Source: an uncultured Lachnospiraceae bacterium
GTDB taxonomy: Bacteria > Bacillota > Clostridia > Lachnospirales > Lachnospiraceae
Length of the DNA: 58,196 nt
Assembly (NCBI GenBank): GCA_934351835.1
Contig: CAKRJP010000015.1
Location: 1 to 58,196 of the forward strand
Reading direction: 5' to 3'
Below are positions 17,787 to 26,609 of the stretch, one piece after another. The translations under genes and the position numbers were made by a program. The notes under the pieces are model-generated. The model saw only the letters and a list, made by a program, of their open reading frames with translations, was not told where the DNA came from and did no database searches. Numbering within the stretch: position 1 is the stretch's first letter; each line of letters begins with the position of its first letter.

Positions 17787-18233
17787 TTAAACAACGATTT
17801 CCCGATGTTCTACAGAAGTCGAAAATACAATCAGCGTCCTCGTTTTTCCAAATCTGTGAATCTCATTAATAAACTGATCCAGTTCATCTGTCGTATGGAA
17901 CAAACCTTCTATCAACATCGAATAATCTCCTGTCACGCAGTTACATTCTATCACATTCTCCTTACTTTGTATAAATGGATAAAATTCTTTTTTATCCTTT
18001 GGATCCAATTCCAGACAAATAAAGGATTTAATATAATATCCCAGGGCCATCGGGCTCAGAATCGCATGGTATCCGGTAATAAATCCATGTTTTTCCAAAT
18101 TACTGATTCTTGTCGATACTGCAGGGGAAGACAAAAAAACATGCTCCGCAATTTCTTTTATCGGCATTCTGGCATCTTCCCGCAGCAAATTTATGATTTT
18201 TCGGTCAATCTCATCAATCTCATACTGTTTCAT
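17787..18233 (-). CDS. Lrp/AsnC family transcriptional regulator
   Basis: A 148-residue regulator with the two usual domains: an N-terminal winged helix (DRKIINLLREDARMPIKEIA, then SSPAVSTRISNLEKHGFI) and a C-terminal RAM ligand domain containing the VTGDYSMLIEGLF core. The ATG at 18233 follows AGAGG; a GTG six codons earlier would swallow that site. It is co-oriented with the 4-hydroxybutyrate dehydrogenase and divergent from glutamate dehydrogenase, so it probably controls one or both in response to an amino acid, plausibly glutamate or leucine (inference). Confidence 0.92.
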   Translation of the reverse strand: MKQYEIDEIDRKIINLLREDARMPIKEIAEHVFLSSPAVSTRISNLEKHGFITGYHAILSPMALGYYIKSFICLELDPKDKKEFYPFIQSKENVIECNCVTGDYSMLIEGLFHTTDELDQFINEIHRFGKTRTLIVFSTSVEHREIVV

Positions 18234-18250
18234 ATCATCCTCTTCTTTCA

Positions 18251-18313
18251 CTTAATTTTTTTAAGTATTTTACGCTTTATTCTTCTGGTTTTCAAGTTTT
18301 TAGCAAAATACTT
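18251..18313. promoter_or_regulatory. AT-rich inverted repeats between the Lrp gene and gdhA
   Basis: AAGTATTTT (18263-18271) recurs as AAAATACTT (18305-18313), and CTTAA/TTAAG arms flank five T at 18251-18265. Such AT-rich imperfect palindromes resemble Lrp-family sites and lie between the two divergent genes. The assignment to this regulator is inference. Confidence 0.45.
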
Positions 18314-18342
18314 TAAACAATAAAACTCTTAGTTCTTAAATA

Positions 18343-18371
18343 TTGACTTCATTTTCGGACGGGTCTATATT
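18343..18371 (+). promoter_or_regulatory. Promoter of gdhA
   Basis: TTGACT (18343-18348) and TATATT (18366-18371) are 17 bases apart, leaving a leader of about 50 bases before the ATG at 18428. Confidence 0.75.
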
Positions 18372-18427
18372 CCCTAGTGTGTTGCAGCACTACATCAGAT
18401 CAATCACATATGAAAGGAGTTCATCAT

Positions 18428-19699
18428 ATGAATTCAACAACAACTACCAGTTATGACCCTTACGAAAATGTTGTAGATGTTATGGAACAAGCTGTAGAAA
18501 TCGGACATATTAATAAATCCATGTTCGAGATCATCAAGAATCCACAACGCGAAACAAAAGTTTATCTGCCTGTAGAAATGGATGACGGACATGTCGAAGT
18601 CTTTGAAGGCTACCGTATCCAGCATTCTAATATCCGTGGCCCTTTTAAAGGTGGAATTCGTTTTCACCAGAATTGTACTTTAAACGAAGTAAAAGCGTTA
18701 TCAGTATGGATGTCTTTGAAATGTGCCGTAGCAAACATTCCATATGGTGGTGCAAAAGGCGGAATAAAAGTCGATCCATCCAAATTATCCAAAGGAGAAC
18801 TCAGAAGACTTACCCGCCGATATACCTTTGCCATTGCTCCCATCATCGGTGCGGATACCGATATTCCTGCTCCGGATGTAAACACCAATTCCCAGACAAT
18901 GGCATGGGTCCTCGATACTTACAGCCAGCTGGCCGGTAAACCTTCTCCGGGTGTTGTAACAGGAAAACCTGTAGAACTTGGTGGTTCCAGAGGTCGAAAT
19001 TCGGCGACCGGACGTGGTGTCTATTTCAGCACAAAATTTTTATTGCAGGAAGAAGGGAAAGATATAAAGAAAACTTCTGTTGCTATCCAGGGAATGGGAA
19101 ATGTCGGAAGCAATGCTGCCCGGATTTTCTACCACCGAGATATAAAAGTAGTTGCTGTTAGTGATGTTTCCGGTGGACTATATAAAAAAGAGGGATTAGA
19201 TATTACTGAAATCTCTGAATTTCTGGAAACACCGGGGAATTTGTTAATAGATTATAATGCTCCCGGAGTCACGCATATCACCAACGATGAACTTTTGACC
19301 TGCGAATGTGATGTTTTGATTCCTGCTGCTCTTGAAAATCAGATTACTGCCGAAGTTGCAGAACATGTAAAATGCTCTTATATCATAGAAGCTGCCAATG
19401 GGCCAACCAGCGAAGCTGGTGATGCTGTTCTGGAAAAAAGAGGAATTCCTGTTATTCCAGACATTTTTGCGAACTGTGGCGGTGTTATTGTTTCTTATTT
19501 TGAATGGGTACAAAATATCCAGGAACTCACCTGGAGCCGCGAACGGGTCAATGAAATGTTAGAAGACCTGATGTGCAAATCATTTGCAGACATCCTCAAT
19601 GCTAAAAAAGAATGCCGATGCACCTTCCGAATGGCCGCATATATCGTTGCGCTCAGGAAATTAGTATACGCTGAAGAAATCAAAGGTATCTTCCCGTAA
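18428..19699 (+). CDS. gdhA: Glutamate dehydrogenase (Glu/Leu/Phe/Val family)
   Basis: A 423-residue enzyme interconverting glutamate and 2-oxoglutarate plus ammonia. The N-terminal domain has FKGGIRFHQNCTLNEVKALS, the catalytic-lysine region MSLKCAVANIPYGGAKGGI and APDVNTNSQTMAW; the nucleotide-binding domain begins with VAIQGMGNVGSNAAR. The roughly 420-residue length fits the small hexameric class like RocG/GudB rather than the 450-residue GdhA class. The ATG at 18428 has AAAGGAG eight bases ahead; an upstream ATG at 18377 has no such site. It is divergent from an Lrp regulator. Confidence 0.95.
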   Translation: MNSTTTTSYDPYENVVDVMEQAVEIGHINKSMFEIIKNPQRETKVYLPVEMDDGHVEVFEGYRIQHSNIRGPFKGGIRFHQNCTLNEVKALSVWMSLKCAVANIPYGGAKGGIKVDPSKLSKGELRRLTRRYTFAIAPIIGADTDIPAPDVNTNSQTMAWVLDTYSQLAGKPSPGVVTGKPVELGGSRGRNSATGRGVYFSTKFLLQEEGKDIKKTSVAIQGMGNVGSNAARIFYHRDIKVVAVSDVSGGLYKKEGLDITEISEFLETPGNLLIDYNAPGVTHITNDELLTCECDVLIPAALENQITAEVAEHVKCSYIIEAANGPTSEAGDAVLEKRGIPVIPDIFANCGGVIVSYFEWVQNIQELTWSRERVNEMLEDLMCKSFADILNAKKECRCTFRMAAYIVALRKLVYAEEIKGIFP

Positions 19700-19724
19700 A
19701 TCTCGGGAATACATCCTTTACATT

Positions 19725-19765
19725 CCCCCGGATGACTGCATGCAGCATACCGGGGGTTATCTTTA
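19725..19765. terminator. Terminator after gdhA
   Basis: CCCCCGG (19725-19731) pairs with CCGGGGG (19750-19756), with an internal GCATGC-rich loop, followed by TTATCTTT. It lies between two convergent genes and may act for both, although the T tract is interrupted. Confidence 0.65.
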
Positions 19766-19776
19766 TATGATTGAAT

Positions 19777-20793
19777 TTAGTTAAATCCAATCAATCTTCT
19801 TGCCACTGTATAAGCCAGAGATGAAATCTTTCTTCCCGGTTTCCCCGGAAGATTCATAGACTGCCCAAGGATACCATAACGTATCTTAATATATGTCTTT
19901 GGATCTTTTTTTCTCAGATATATCCATAATTCTCTCTTCTTCTCCAGATTTTCTTTTTTCTTGGAACGAATCAATAAAATCGAAGAAACTGTCATCATAA
20001 TTGCGAGATAACTAACCATATACTGTCTCAGTTTTTTATTTGGAATATCCTTTAGCTGATACATATCGATCATCGTCTTTGTAACAAAAATCTGCTGATC
20101 TACTCTGGAGATCATCACTTTTTCATTTACTGACTGATCTTCCCTTCCTATATAGTAACGATATAAATCCACATCCAGATAATACATCTTATGTACATGT
20201 GGCAGCGGATAATATACATAAATATTATCTACATAAAATGTATGTTTCGGCAACTGCAACTGAATCAATTTTAACAAGTCCGTCCGATAGATTACCGAAT
20301 GCATCAAAATATACTGATCCAGATGAAAATGCCCAATATCACTCCAGCTGAAAATCTGATCTGTCGGCAATACATTTCTATAATGGATACATTTTTTATG
20401 AGTTGCACCTACTTTCTCATATACATAATTAGATATCAACATATCAAGATCTTCATGCTCATCTTCCATTCTGTGAAGTAAATCCAATATTTTATGCAAA
20501 GCATCTTCGTCTACCCAGTCATCACTGTCTACAACTTTAAAATATTTACCAGTGGCATTCTGAAGTCCATAGTTTACGGCATCACCATGACCACCATTTT
20601 CCTTATCAACCACTTTTACAATATCCGGATATTTTTCCGCATATTCATGCCCAATCTCTGAAGTTCTGTCTTTGGATCCATCATTAACGATAATAATCTC
20701 TACATCATCTCCACCCGGCAAAATACTTTCAATTGCATGTGCCATATATTCCTGCGAATTGTAACTTGGTATTGCAAATGATATATATTTCAT
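19777..20793 (-). CDS. Family 2 glycosyltransferase
   Basis: A 338-residue GT-A fold glycosyltransferase. Residues 1-110 carry the core: FAIPSYNSQEY, VEIIIVNDGSKDRTSEIG, KENGGHGDAVNYGL and the metal-binding VVDSDDWVDEDAL. The C-terminal part includes a hydrophobic segment (YLAIMMTVSSILLI) that may touch the membrane, then a basic tail. The ATG at 20793 follows AAGGATAGACAGA; a longer reading has no such site. It stands alone with its own promoter. The GGHG motif and tail resemble GT2 enzymes adding sugars to surface polymers, but the substrate cannot be read from sequence. Confidence 0.88.
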   Translation of the reverse strand: MKYISFAIPSYNSQEYMAHAIESILPGGDDVEIIIVNDGSKDRTSEIGHEYAEKYPDIVKVVDKENGGHGDAVNYGLQNATGKYFKVVDSDDWVDEDALHKILDLLHRMEDEHEDLDMLISNYVYEKVGATHKKCIHYRNVLPTDQIFSWSDIGHFHLDQYILMHSVIYRTDLLKLIQLQLPKHTFYVDNIYVYYPLPHVHKMYYLDVDLYRYYIGREDQSVNEKVMISRVDQQIFVTKTMIDMYQLKDIPNKKLRQYMVSYLAIMMTVSSILLIRSKKKENLEKKRELWIYLRKKDPKTYIKIRYGILGQSMNLPGKPGRKISSLAYTVARRLIGFN

Positions 20794-20863
20794 TCTGTCT
20801 ATCCTTTCTGTCTGTTTCTGGAAAACCACTTATCCTTCTCCATTTAACGATAATTACTTGCCC

Positions 20864-20892
20864 ATTATAGACTATTTTGACAGCTTTTCCAA
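20864..20892 (-). promoter_or_regulatory. Promoter of the glycosyltransferase
   Basis: On the minus strand TTGGAA (20887-20892) and TATAAT (20864-20869) are 17 bases apart, about 70 bases ahead of the ATG. The rest of the gap up to 21015 shows no gene. Confidence 0.65.
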
Positions 20893-21021
20893 GAATTCTT
20901 AACGAAAATTAAAGTTAACAATTTGTTCATTTCTTTATCATTATTTCTTCACAGCTCTTAGATATACTATAACCATCAAAACAACAACAAGAGTTATTTA
21001 GAAAAAACTTTTTCATAATAC

Positions 21022-21054
21022 ATGCCGGGGACCGCAGAAGCGATCACCCGGCAT
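21022..21054 (-). terminator. Hairpin downstream of the shikimate dehydrogenase gene
   Basis: ATGCCGGG (21022-21029) and CCCGGCAT (21047-21054) form an eight-pair stem about 40 bases past the aroE-like stop. The minus-strand T tract comes only after about 14 bases, so it is a plausible but not canonical terminator. Confidence 0.55.
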
Positions 21055-21090
21055 CCTCCCTTTTATAAGGTCATTTTATTCATTTACTTC

Positions 21091-21978
21091 TTAAATTCCC
21101 AGTTTTTCTTTCATATAATCCACTGGTGTAGATTTTCCCGTATACAATTCAATTGCGATTAACGCCTGGAACAGCATCATGCTCATTCCATTATATACTC
21201 GCGTACATCCGGCTTCTTTTGCCTGTTTCATCATGACGGTCTCACGAGGTGCATATACCGTATCCGTAACAATCAGGTCCTTTTTGAAGTAAGAAGCATC
21301 CGGAATATTTGAAAGTTCCTCCAGCGGATGCATCCCAACGCCCGTTGCATCGCAGAAAATATCTGCTGCCCACATCTTTTCTTTCAACAACTCAAGATCT
21401 CCAAGATCATTCATTGTTGCTTTACAGTTTGTGTTCTGATTGATTACATCCACAATTTCTTCTCCACGGCTGTAGAATTTATCTTTAATATTGAAAATCT
21501 CCATCTCAGCAATTCCATCCAGTGCTCCACGGACTGCAATGGCCGTTGCTGCACCACCCGTTCCAATGAGCACCATTTTCATTCCCTTGAAATCAATTCC
21601 TTCTTCCTTGATTCCCTGCCAGTATCCCATTCCATCGGTATTATAACCTTTCAGCTTTCCTGTGACAGCGCCGCTTTCATCTCTCATATTGACAACTGTA
21701 TTGATAGCTCCACATAATCTCGCTGCTTCATCCACTTCATCCAGATACTGGTGCACCACAGTCTTGTTTGGCATAGAGATGTTAGACCCTAACATTTTCA
21801 GTGCTCTGATACTCTGTACTGCATCTTTCAGTGAATCATTATCCACCTCAAATGCAAGCTGGATTACATCGTCTCCATTTTTATCGTATGCAAGGTTATG
21901 TGTTGTCGGTGACTGGGTATGACGGATTGGATAAGCCATTAATCCTACTAATTCTGTGTGTCCTGTAATGTTTGGCAT
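21091..21978 (-). CDS. ydiB: Quinate/shikimate dehydrogenase, YdiB type
   Basis: A 295-residue NAD(P)-dependent enzyme oxidising shikimate (and probably quinate) to the 3-dehydro acids. The substrate site shows SPTTHN, NISMPNK with Lys72 and NTDG with Asp115; the nucleotide site is GTGGAATAI at 139-147. Several stretches (GLMAYPIRH near residue 11, FEVDNDSL, ALKMLG, SMPNK) recall E. coli YdiB rather than biosynthetic AroE, which usually reads NVTxPxK (comparison from memory). It is the last gene of a leftward unit with the flavoprotein and LysR gene and faces aroD and an MFS carrier, which favours a catabolic role. Confidence 0.85.
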   Translation of the reverse strand: MPNITGHTELVGLMAYPIRHTQSPTTHNLAYDKNGDDVIQLAFEVDNDSLKDAVQSIRALKMLGSNISMPNKTVVHQYLDEVDEAARLCGAINTVVNMRDESGAVTGKLKGYNTDGMGYWQGIKEEGIDFKGMKMVLIGTGGAATAIAVRGALDGIAEMEIFNIKDKFYSRGEEIVDVINQNTNCKATMNDLGDLELLKEKMWAADIFCDATGVGMHPLEELSNIPDASYFKKDLIVTDTVYAPRETVMMKQAKEAGCTRVYNGMSMMLFQALIAIELYTGKSTPVDYMKEKLGI

Positions 21979-22054
21979 GATTTTTCCTCTTTTCTATATA
22001 TATCAATAAATTTTCAACTGTTTACGTGTATACTTTCGCCACATCTTCTCTGTG

Positions 22055-24076
22055 CTATTCCAATGGCTCTAATGTGAGATACCCCTGGTTTTCTAATACA
22101 TTCAGAATTGCACGTCCCTCCATGGTTCCTTCCATGATACGGCGGGCACGTACGGAATCTCCAATATTATAAATATACGTGTCTGTTTCCCCAAATGTCT
22201 CTTCCAACTCAGCCATGATTGGATTGTTTGCGCGCATTCCCAGACAGTTAAAGCCAAGATCAAATTCAAGATCTGTGATCTGTCCATCTGGCAGTTTTAC
22301 TGTAAATGCATTTTCTTTCACTTCCTGAAGTGCTGTATTTACATACTCTTTCACCCCGTATTTGTCATGAGTCTCTCTCATTGAACATTTTGTAATTGGA
22401 TCTGCAAGCATACCAATCTCAGGAAGCATATCGATAATCGTACACTCTGCTCCCCGCGGCGCAAAATATTCTACGACATCTAATCCTACAGAGCCTCCTC
22501 CGACTACAACTACTTTCTTACCTTTGCAGACTTCATCGGTATATTTCCCGGCATTCAGATTATTGATCATTCCAAAAATCGTATCCACATTGCCAGCTTC
22601 AATATTTTCTTTCAAGCCTTTGATCGGTGGTACAAGCGGAACAGAACCTGTTGCATTTACCACGATATTCGGTTTGAACTGCTTAATTGTTTTAATATCC
22701 GCTTCTGTATTCAGGAAAATATATAAATTATCCAGTCTGGATGCTCTCGCTTCCAGATATTTCGGAAAGTCTTTCATACGGCCTTTGCTTGGAAGATCTG
22801 AAATAAATGTAGACAAACCTCCCAGATGATCCTTCTTCTCTAATACAAATACATTACAGCCAACTTCTGCTGCCGTACATGCTGCCTCCAGACCTGCGGT
22901 TCCGCCTCCGACTACAACCACATTACAGTTTTTATTTACATTCAGTTTTTTATAAATATCACCTTCCGGTACTGCTGGATTCACCGTACAGCGAATCGGC
23001 CTGTTCACACCGATACGGTTACCCGCACATCCCACATTGCATGAAATACATTTGCGCAGATAACATTCTTCTCCATTCTGTACCTTTTTCACCCAGTCTG
23101 GCTCCGCAATCAATCCACGTCCCATTCCGATGATGTCTACATCTCCGCTCTCAAGAACTTTTTCTACAATCTCCGGATCACGATAATTGCCTGCGTTCAT
23201 TACAGGTTTTCCAAATTTATCTTTTACAGCTCTTGCCATATAAGAACGCCATCCATCCGGAAGGAAATTTGAGTCGATCTGGTATTGCAGTGATGGATTT
23301 AATCCACAGGACACATCGTACATATCTACAAATTCATCCAGATACTCCAGATACTCCAATGTATCTTCCAGTGTATTGCCTCCCGGCACTCTCTCTTCTG
23401 CAGAAATTCTGACGATGATCGGAAAACATGGTCCTACATTTTTACGAACTTCTTCTAATACCATACGAGGGAAACGAAGACGATTTTCTACCGATCCGCC
23501 AAATTCGTCTGTTCTCTTATTATAATATGGTGAGATAAACTGACTCATCAGATAGGAGTGTCCACAATGAATCTCTATTGCGTCAAATCCAATCGCCTGT
23601 ACACGTTTTGCCGCCTCTCCATATTTTTTTACAGTTGTTAAAATCTCTTCTTTTGTCATTGGGCGTGGGATTTCTCCGCCTGCTTTTGTAGGAATATCAG
23701 AAGAAGATACTGTTTCCATTCCCGTTCTTGCAGAAGAAGCCGAAGCTCCTGCATGGTTTACCTGAATGGCAACTGTTGCTCCATTCTTATGAAGATTCTC
23801 CACCAGTTGATAATATCTCGGCATAAAACTGTCATGATCGATTCTGATCTGGCTGGTTCCATTTGATCCTGCCGGATATTCAATATTGGCATTTTCCAAA
23901 ATGATGAGTCCCACTCCGCCTTTTGCTCTTAAAGAATAATAATTCATATGACGGTTACTCATCTCACCGCTGGTTTCTCCGTAATTAGTCCCCATCGGAG
24001 TCATAGCGATACGGTTTTTAATTGTTGTGCGTTTAATTGTTATTGGTTCAAATATCTTTGAGTATTTGCTTTTCAT
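22055..24076 (-). CDS. Old Yellow Enzyme-like Fe-S flavoprotein (2,4-dienoyl-CoA reductase family)
   Basis: A 673-residue NAD(P)H-dependent flavoenzyme. Residues 1-340 form an FMN TIM barrel (NRIAMTPMGTNYG, IEIHCGHSYLMSQF with His170 and His173, TDEFGGSVENR). A 4Fe-4S cluster site follows with Cys343, 346, 350 and 363 (CISCNVGC). The C-terminal half has FAD and NAD(P) motifs (VVVVGGGTAGLEAA near 386, VVVVGGGSVGLDVV near 520). The fold is shared with 2,4-dienoyl-CoA reductase, BaiCD/BaiH and trimethylamine dehydrogenase. Beside quinate/shikimate genes it may reduce the ring enone of 3-dehydroshikimate; that substrate is inference. AAGGAG precedes the ATG. Confidence 0.9.
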   Translation of the reverse strand: MKSKYSKIFEPITIKRTTIKNRIAMTPMGTNYGETSGEMSNRHMNYYSLRAKGGVGLIILENANIEYPAGSNGTSQIRIDHDSFMPRYYQLVENLHKNGATVAIQVNHAGASASSARTGMETVSSSDIPTKAGGEIPRPMTKEEILTTVKKYGEAAKRVQAIGFDAIEIHCGHSYLMSQFISPYYNKRTDEFGGSVENRLRFPRMVLEEVRKNVGPCFPIIVRISAEERVPGGNTLEDTLEYLEYLDEFVDMYDVSCGLNPSLQYQIDSNFLPDGWRSYMARAVKDKFGKPVMNAGNYRDPEIVEKVLESGDVDIIGMGRGLIAEPDWVKKVQNGEECYLRKCISCNVGCAGNRIGVNRPIRCTVNPAVPEGDIYKKLNVNKNCNVVVVGGGTAGLEAACTAAEVGCNVFVLEKKDHLGGLSTFISDLPSKGRMKDFPKYLEARASRLDNLYIFLNTEADIKTIKQFKPNIVVNATGSVPLVPPIKGLKENIEAGNVDTIFGMINNLNAGKYTDEVCKGKKVVVVGGGSVGLDVVEYFAPRGAECTIIDMLPEIGMLADPITKCSMRETHDKYGVKEYVNTALQEVKENAFTVKLPDGQITDLEFDLGFNCLGMRANNPIMAELEETFGETDTYIYNIGDSVRARRIMEGTMEGRAILNVLENQGYLTLEPLE

Positions 24077-24170
24077 GAATATTCTCCTTATCCTTTACAT
24101 GAGAAGCATCTCTCTGTTTGTGACATTTTTATCATAAACGCTTTGGCTAAAAATTAACAATATCTTTCTT

Positions 24171-25085
24171 TTAAATTTTCGATACGCTCAGGCTATCAAT
24201 TCCTTCTTCCGCTTGGTCTTTCATGTATTGGATAAATCGTTCGACTGCCGGAAGCCTGTATCGCTCTTTCATCCAAAACATAAAAATCTGTCGATATATT
24301 GTAAGATTCTCTAATTTATGGATATTAATTCCTTCGGCTCTCTCCAAAATGTCTGTCCTTGGCATCAATGCAATTCCAAAATTTTCTCTTACCATTGCTA
24401 CCATAGAATATTCATCCGGACATTCTACAATCACATTCGGTTCTACCTGATGCTCTTTATATAGATGTCTGGTATGCTTTCCCATCCAGGAAGCTCTGTC
24501 ATAACCAATCACCGGAAATTTTCCTAATTCTTTCAACGATATTGCTTCTTCATCCTTCAATTCATGTTCCTTCGGCGTGATTACTACAATTTCCTGATTC
24601 ATTAACGGGAAAAACTCCATATCCTCTTTACCATCCAGATATCCACCAAAACCAATATCCAATTCTCCTGTTCTGACTTTATTTTCTATTGCCGGTGTAT
24701 GATTCTGCCAGAAATTAAATACTACATTTTTATTTTCCGACCGTTCTAAAAATCTTCTGACTTTATGTGGAATATAATGACCTGCCAACGGGAAAATATA
24801 TCCGATATCTATTTTTCCTCCATCCGAAGAAAGTTCCTGCATTTTATCCACCGCGACATTGCAGTCCTCCAAAATACGGTTTGCATACTCCTGGAACAAA
24901 CGTCCCGCTTTTGTAAGGCTCACTCCACGGCCAACTTTCTCAAATAAAGTCACACCCAGTTCCGTTTCCAGCGAGGCCATCGAACGACTCAGAGAAGGCT
25001 GTGAAACATACAACTCTTCTGCCGCCAGATGATAGTTTTCATATTGAGCAACTTTTTGAAAATATAAAATCTGATTCAATGTCAT
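24171..25085 (-). CDS. LysR family transcriptional regulator
   Basis: A 304-residue activator/repressor. The N-terminal winged helix reads LNQILYFQKVAQYENYHLAAEELYVSQPSLSRSMASLE, here split: helix-turn-helix AAEELYVSQPSLSRS; residues 90-295 are a periplasmic-binding-like effector domain. The ATG at 25085 is preferred over one seven codons upstream because a GAGGAG lies ahead. It stands between the divergent halves of the quinate/shikimate cluster, so it likely senses shikimate, quinate or a dehydro acid, as I recall for the LysR regulator of the Listeria qui operons. A palindrome in its own promoter suggests autoregulation. Confidence 0.9.
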   Translation of the reverse strand: MTLNQILYFQKVAQYENYHLAAEELYVSQPSLSRSMASLETELGVTLFEKVGRGVSLTKAGRLFQEYANRILEDCNVAVDKMQELSSDGGKIDIGYIFPLAGHYIPHKVRRFLERSENKNVVFNFWQNHTPAIENKVRTGELDIGFGGYLDGKEDMEFFPLMNQEIVVITPKEHELKDEEAISLKELGKFPVIGYDRASWMGKHTRHLYKEHQVEPNVIVECPDEYSMVAMVRENFGIALMPRTDILERAEGINIHKLENLTIYRQIFMFWMKERYRLPAVERFIQYMKDQAEEGIDSLSVSKI

Positions 25086-25214
25086 ACCCTTTGTCTCCTC
25101 ATACATTTACGATTTGCGATACAGCCCCCTCTGCTCTCGCTTTCTATTATACTGAATTATAGCACAATCAATAGCTTTAAAGCATTGATTTTTCATTTCA
25201 AAGGTATTAGACGT

Positions 25215-25244
25215 TATATATCAATATTGATAAAATAATGTCAA
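25215..25244 (-). promoter_or_regulatory. LysR-gene promoter with palindrome in the spacer
   Basis: Minus-strand TTGACA (25239-25244) and TATATA (25215-25220) are 18 bases apart, and the spacer holds the perfect 14-base palindrome TATCAATATTGATA (25219-25232). GACGTTA (25210-25216) and TAACGTC (25261-25267) form a wider inverted repeat around it. The whole lies in the 258-base gap between the divergent units and is the best candidate LysR site; no clear plus-strand promoter for the MFS gene was recognised. Confidence 0.65.
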
Positions 25245-25343
25245 ACAGATGTTATTTTTTTAACGTCACCATAAAACAGCATTTCTTTTGTTTGTGACAA
25301 AACACAATAGAAATCACATTTTCGAATAATAAGGAGAAGTATA

Positions 25344-26558
25344 ATGAATAAGAAATATCTTCCAAGCGCTCTTGTTCTGTATTTAAATTATTTTATCCAC
25401 GGAGTTGGATGCTCTATCCTCGGGCAGGCGGTTATCAAGGAATCCCTCGCAACAGCATGGGGCGTAGAAGCCATGGCAATTACTGCCATATCTGCCGCAC
25501 TCGGCCTTGGACGACTCATCGCCCTGCCGTTTGCCGGACCACTTTCTGATAAATTGGGACGCCGTATTTCAACTGCAATCGGCAGTGGCTCTTATGCCAT
25601 CTACCTGATCGGTCTTGCTCTTGCTTTTAATGCCGGAACTAACGGCGGATACCGTATTGCTTATGTATGTGCAATCTTAGGTGGTATCGCTAATTCATTC
25701 CTTGATACAGGAATCTATCCTGCGGTTTCCGAAATTATATACAAAGCTCCAGGTGTCGCCACCATGGGCATTAAATTTTTTATTGCCATCGCACAGATGT
25801 TATTGCCATTCGTCTTAGGTGCTACAGTCGTAACCACTTCTGCAGGACTCACCTCATATAACCGATTATTTATCGGATGCGGAGTCATCTATGTGGTACT
25901 GCTGATACTGGTATTCTTATTCCCACTTCCAGATGCCGATCTAAAAGCTGCCGGCAAAAAAGAAGGTCTTATTGACAGTTTGAAACATACACACTTCTCA
26001 TTTGAATCCATTGCAATGATCATCATTGGATTCACATGTACCGGAACTTTCCAGTTATGGTTGAACTGTGCACAGAACTTTGCAAAAGAAAATGCGGGAT
26101 GGGCAGATCCTTCAATCATGCAGACCTGGTATTCTGCCGGAACTCTGCTCGCACTCATTGTAACGGCATTTCTAACCAGAAAGATTAAAGATGTTCGTTT
26201 TATCGTAATCTATCCAATCATCTGTCTGGTCACCTTGATTGCTGTACTGCTCGGTCAGAACCAGGCACTTATGATCGCCGGAGCTTTTATCATCGGATGG
26301 GCCGGAGCCGGCGGGCTTCTTCAGATTGTTACATCGGTATGCAACATGCTCTTCCCGAAAATCCGTGGAACAGTCACTGCGCTTGTTATGATTGCATCTT
26401 CGCTCTGTAATTATACGATTCTTACAGCTGCATCCAAAATGCAACCGGCACAGGTTATGACGATGAACATTGTTCTTACTGCCATTGGTGTACTTCTTGG
26501 ATTGTTTGTAAATATAAGATACTCCAAGATGCTTGCACTTGCAGATATAGATGCTTAA
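25344..26558 (+). CDS. MFS transporter, YdiM/YdiN-like (probable quinate/shikimate carrier)
   Basis: A 404-residue major facilitator with about 12 membrane helices. The loop 2-3 signature is seen as GPLSDKLGRR (about residues 69-78). Stretches such as GIANSFLDTGIYPAVSEI and AGAFIIGWAGAGGLLQI recall E. coli YdiM/YdiN, which sit beside ydiB and aroD there (comparison from memory). Here too it is followed by aroD (51-base gap) and faces the YdiB-type gene, so an anionic cyclitol acid such as quinate or shikimate is the likely substrate. AAGGAG lies ahead of the ATG. Confidence 0.85.
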   Translation: MNKKYLPSALVLYLNYFIHGVGCSILGQAVIKESLATAWGVEAMAITAISAALGLGRLIALPFAGPLSDKLGRRISTAIGSGSYAIYLIGLALAFNAGTNGGYRIAYVCAILGGIANSFLDTGIYPAVSEIIYKAPGVATMGIKFFIAIAQMLLPFVLGATVVTTSAGLTSYNRLFIGCGVIYVVLLILVFLFPLPDADLKAAGKKEGLIDSLKHTHFSFESIAMIIIGFTCTGTFQLWLNCAQNFAKENAGWADPSIMQTWYSAGTLLALIVTAFLTRKIKDVRFIVIYPIICLVTLIAVLLGQNQALMIAGAFIIGWAGAGGLLQIVTSVCNMLFPKIRGTVTALVMIASSLCNYTILTAASKMQPAQVMTMNIVLTAIGVLLGLFVNIRYSKMLALADIDA

Positions 26559-26609
26559 TTTTATAATGATACTAAGGTCTAACAAGTATAAAATAAGGAG
26601 ATTTTCAAT

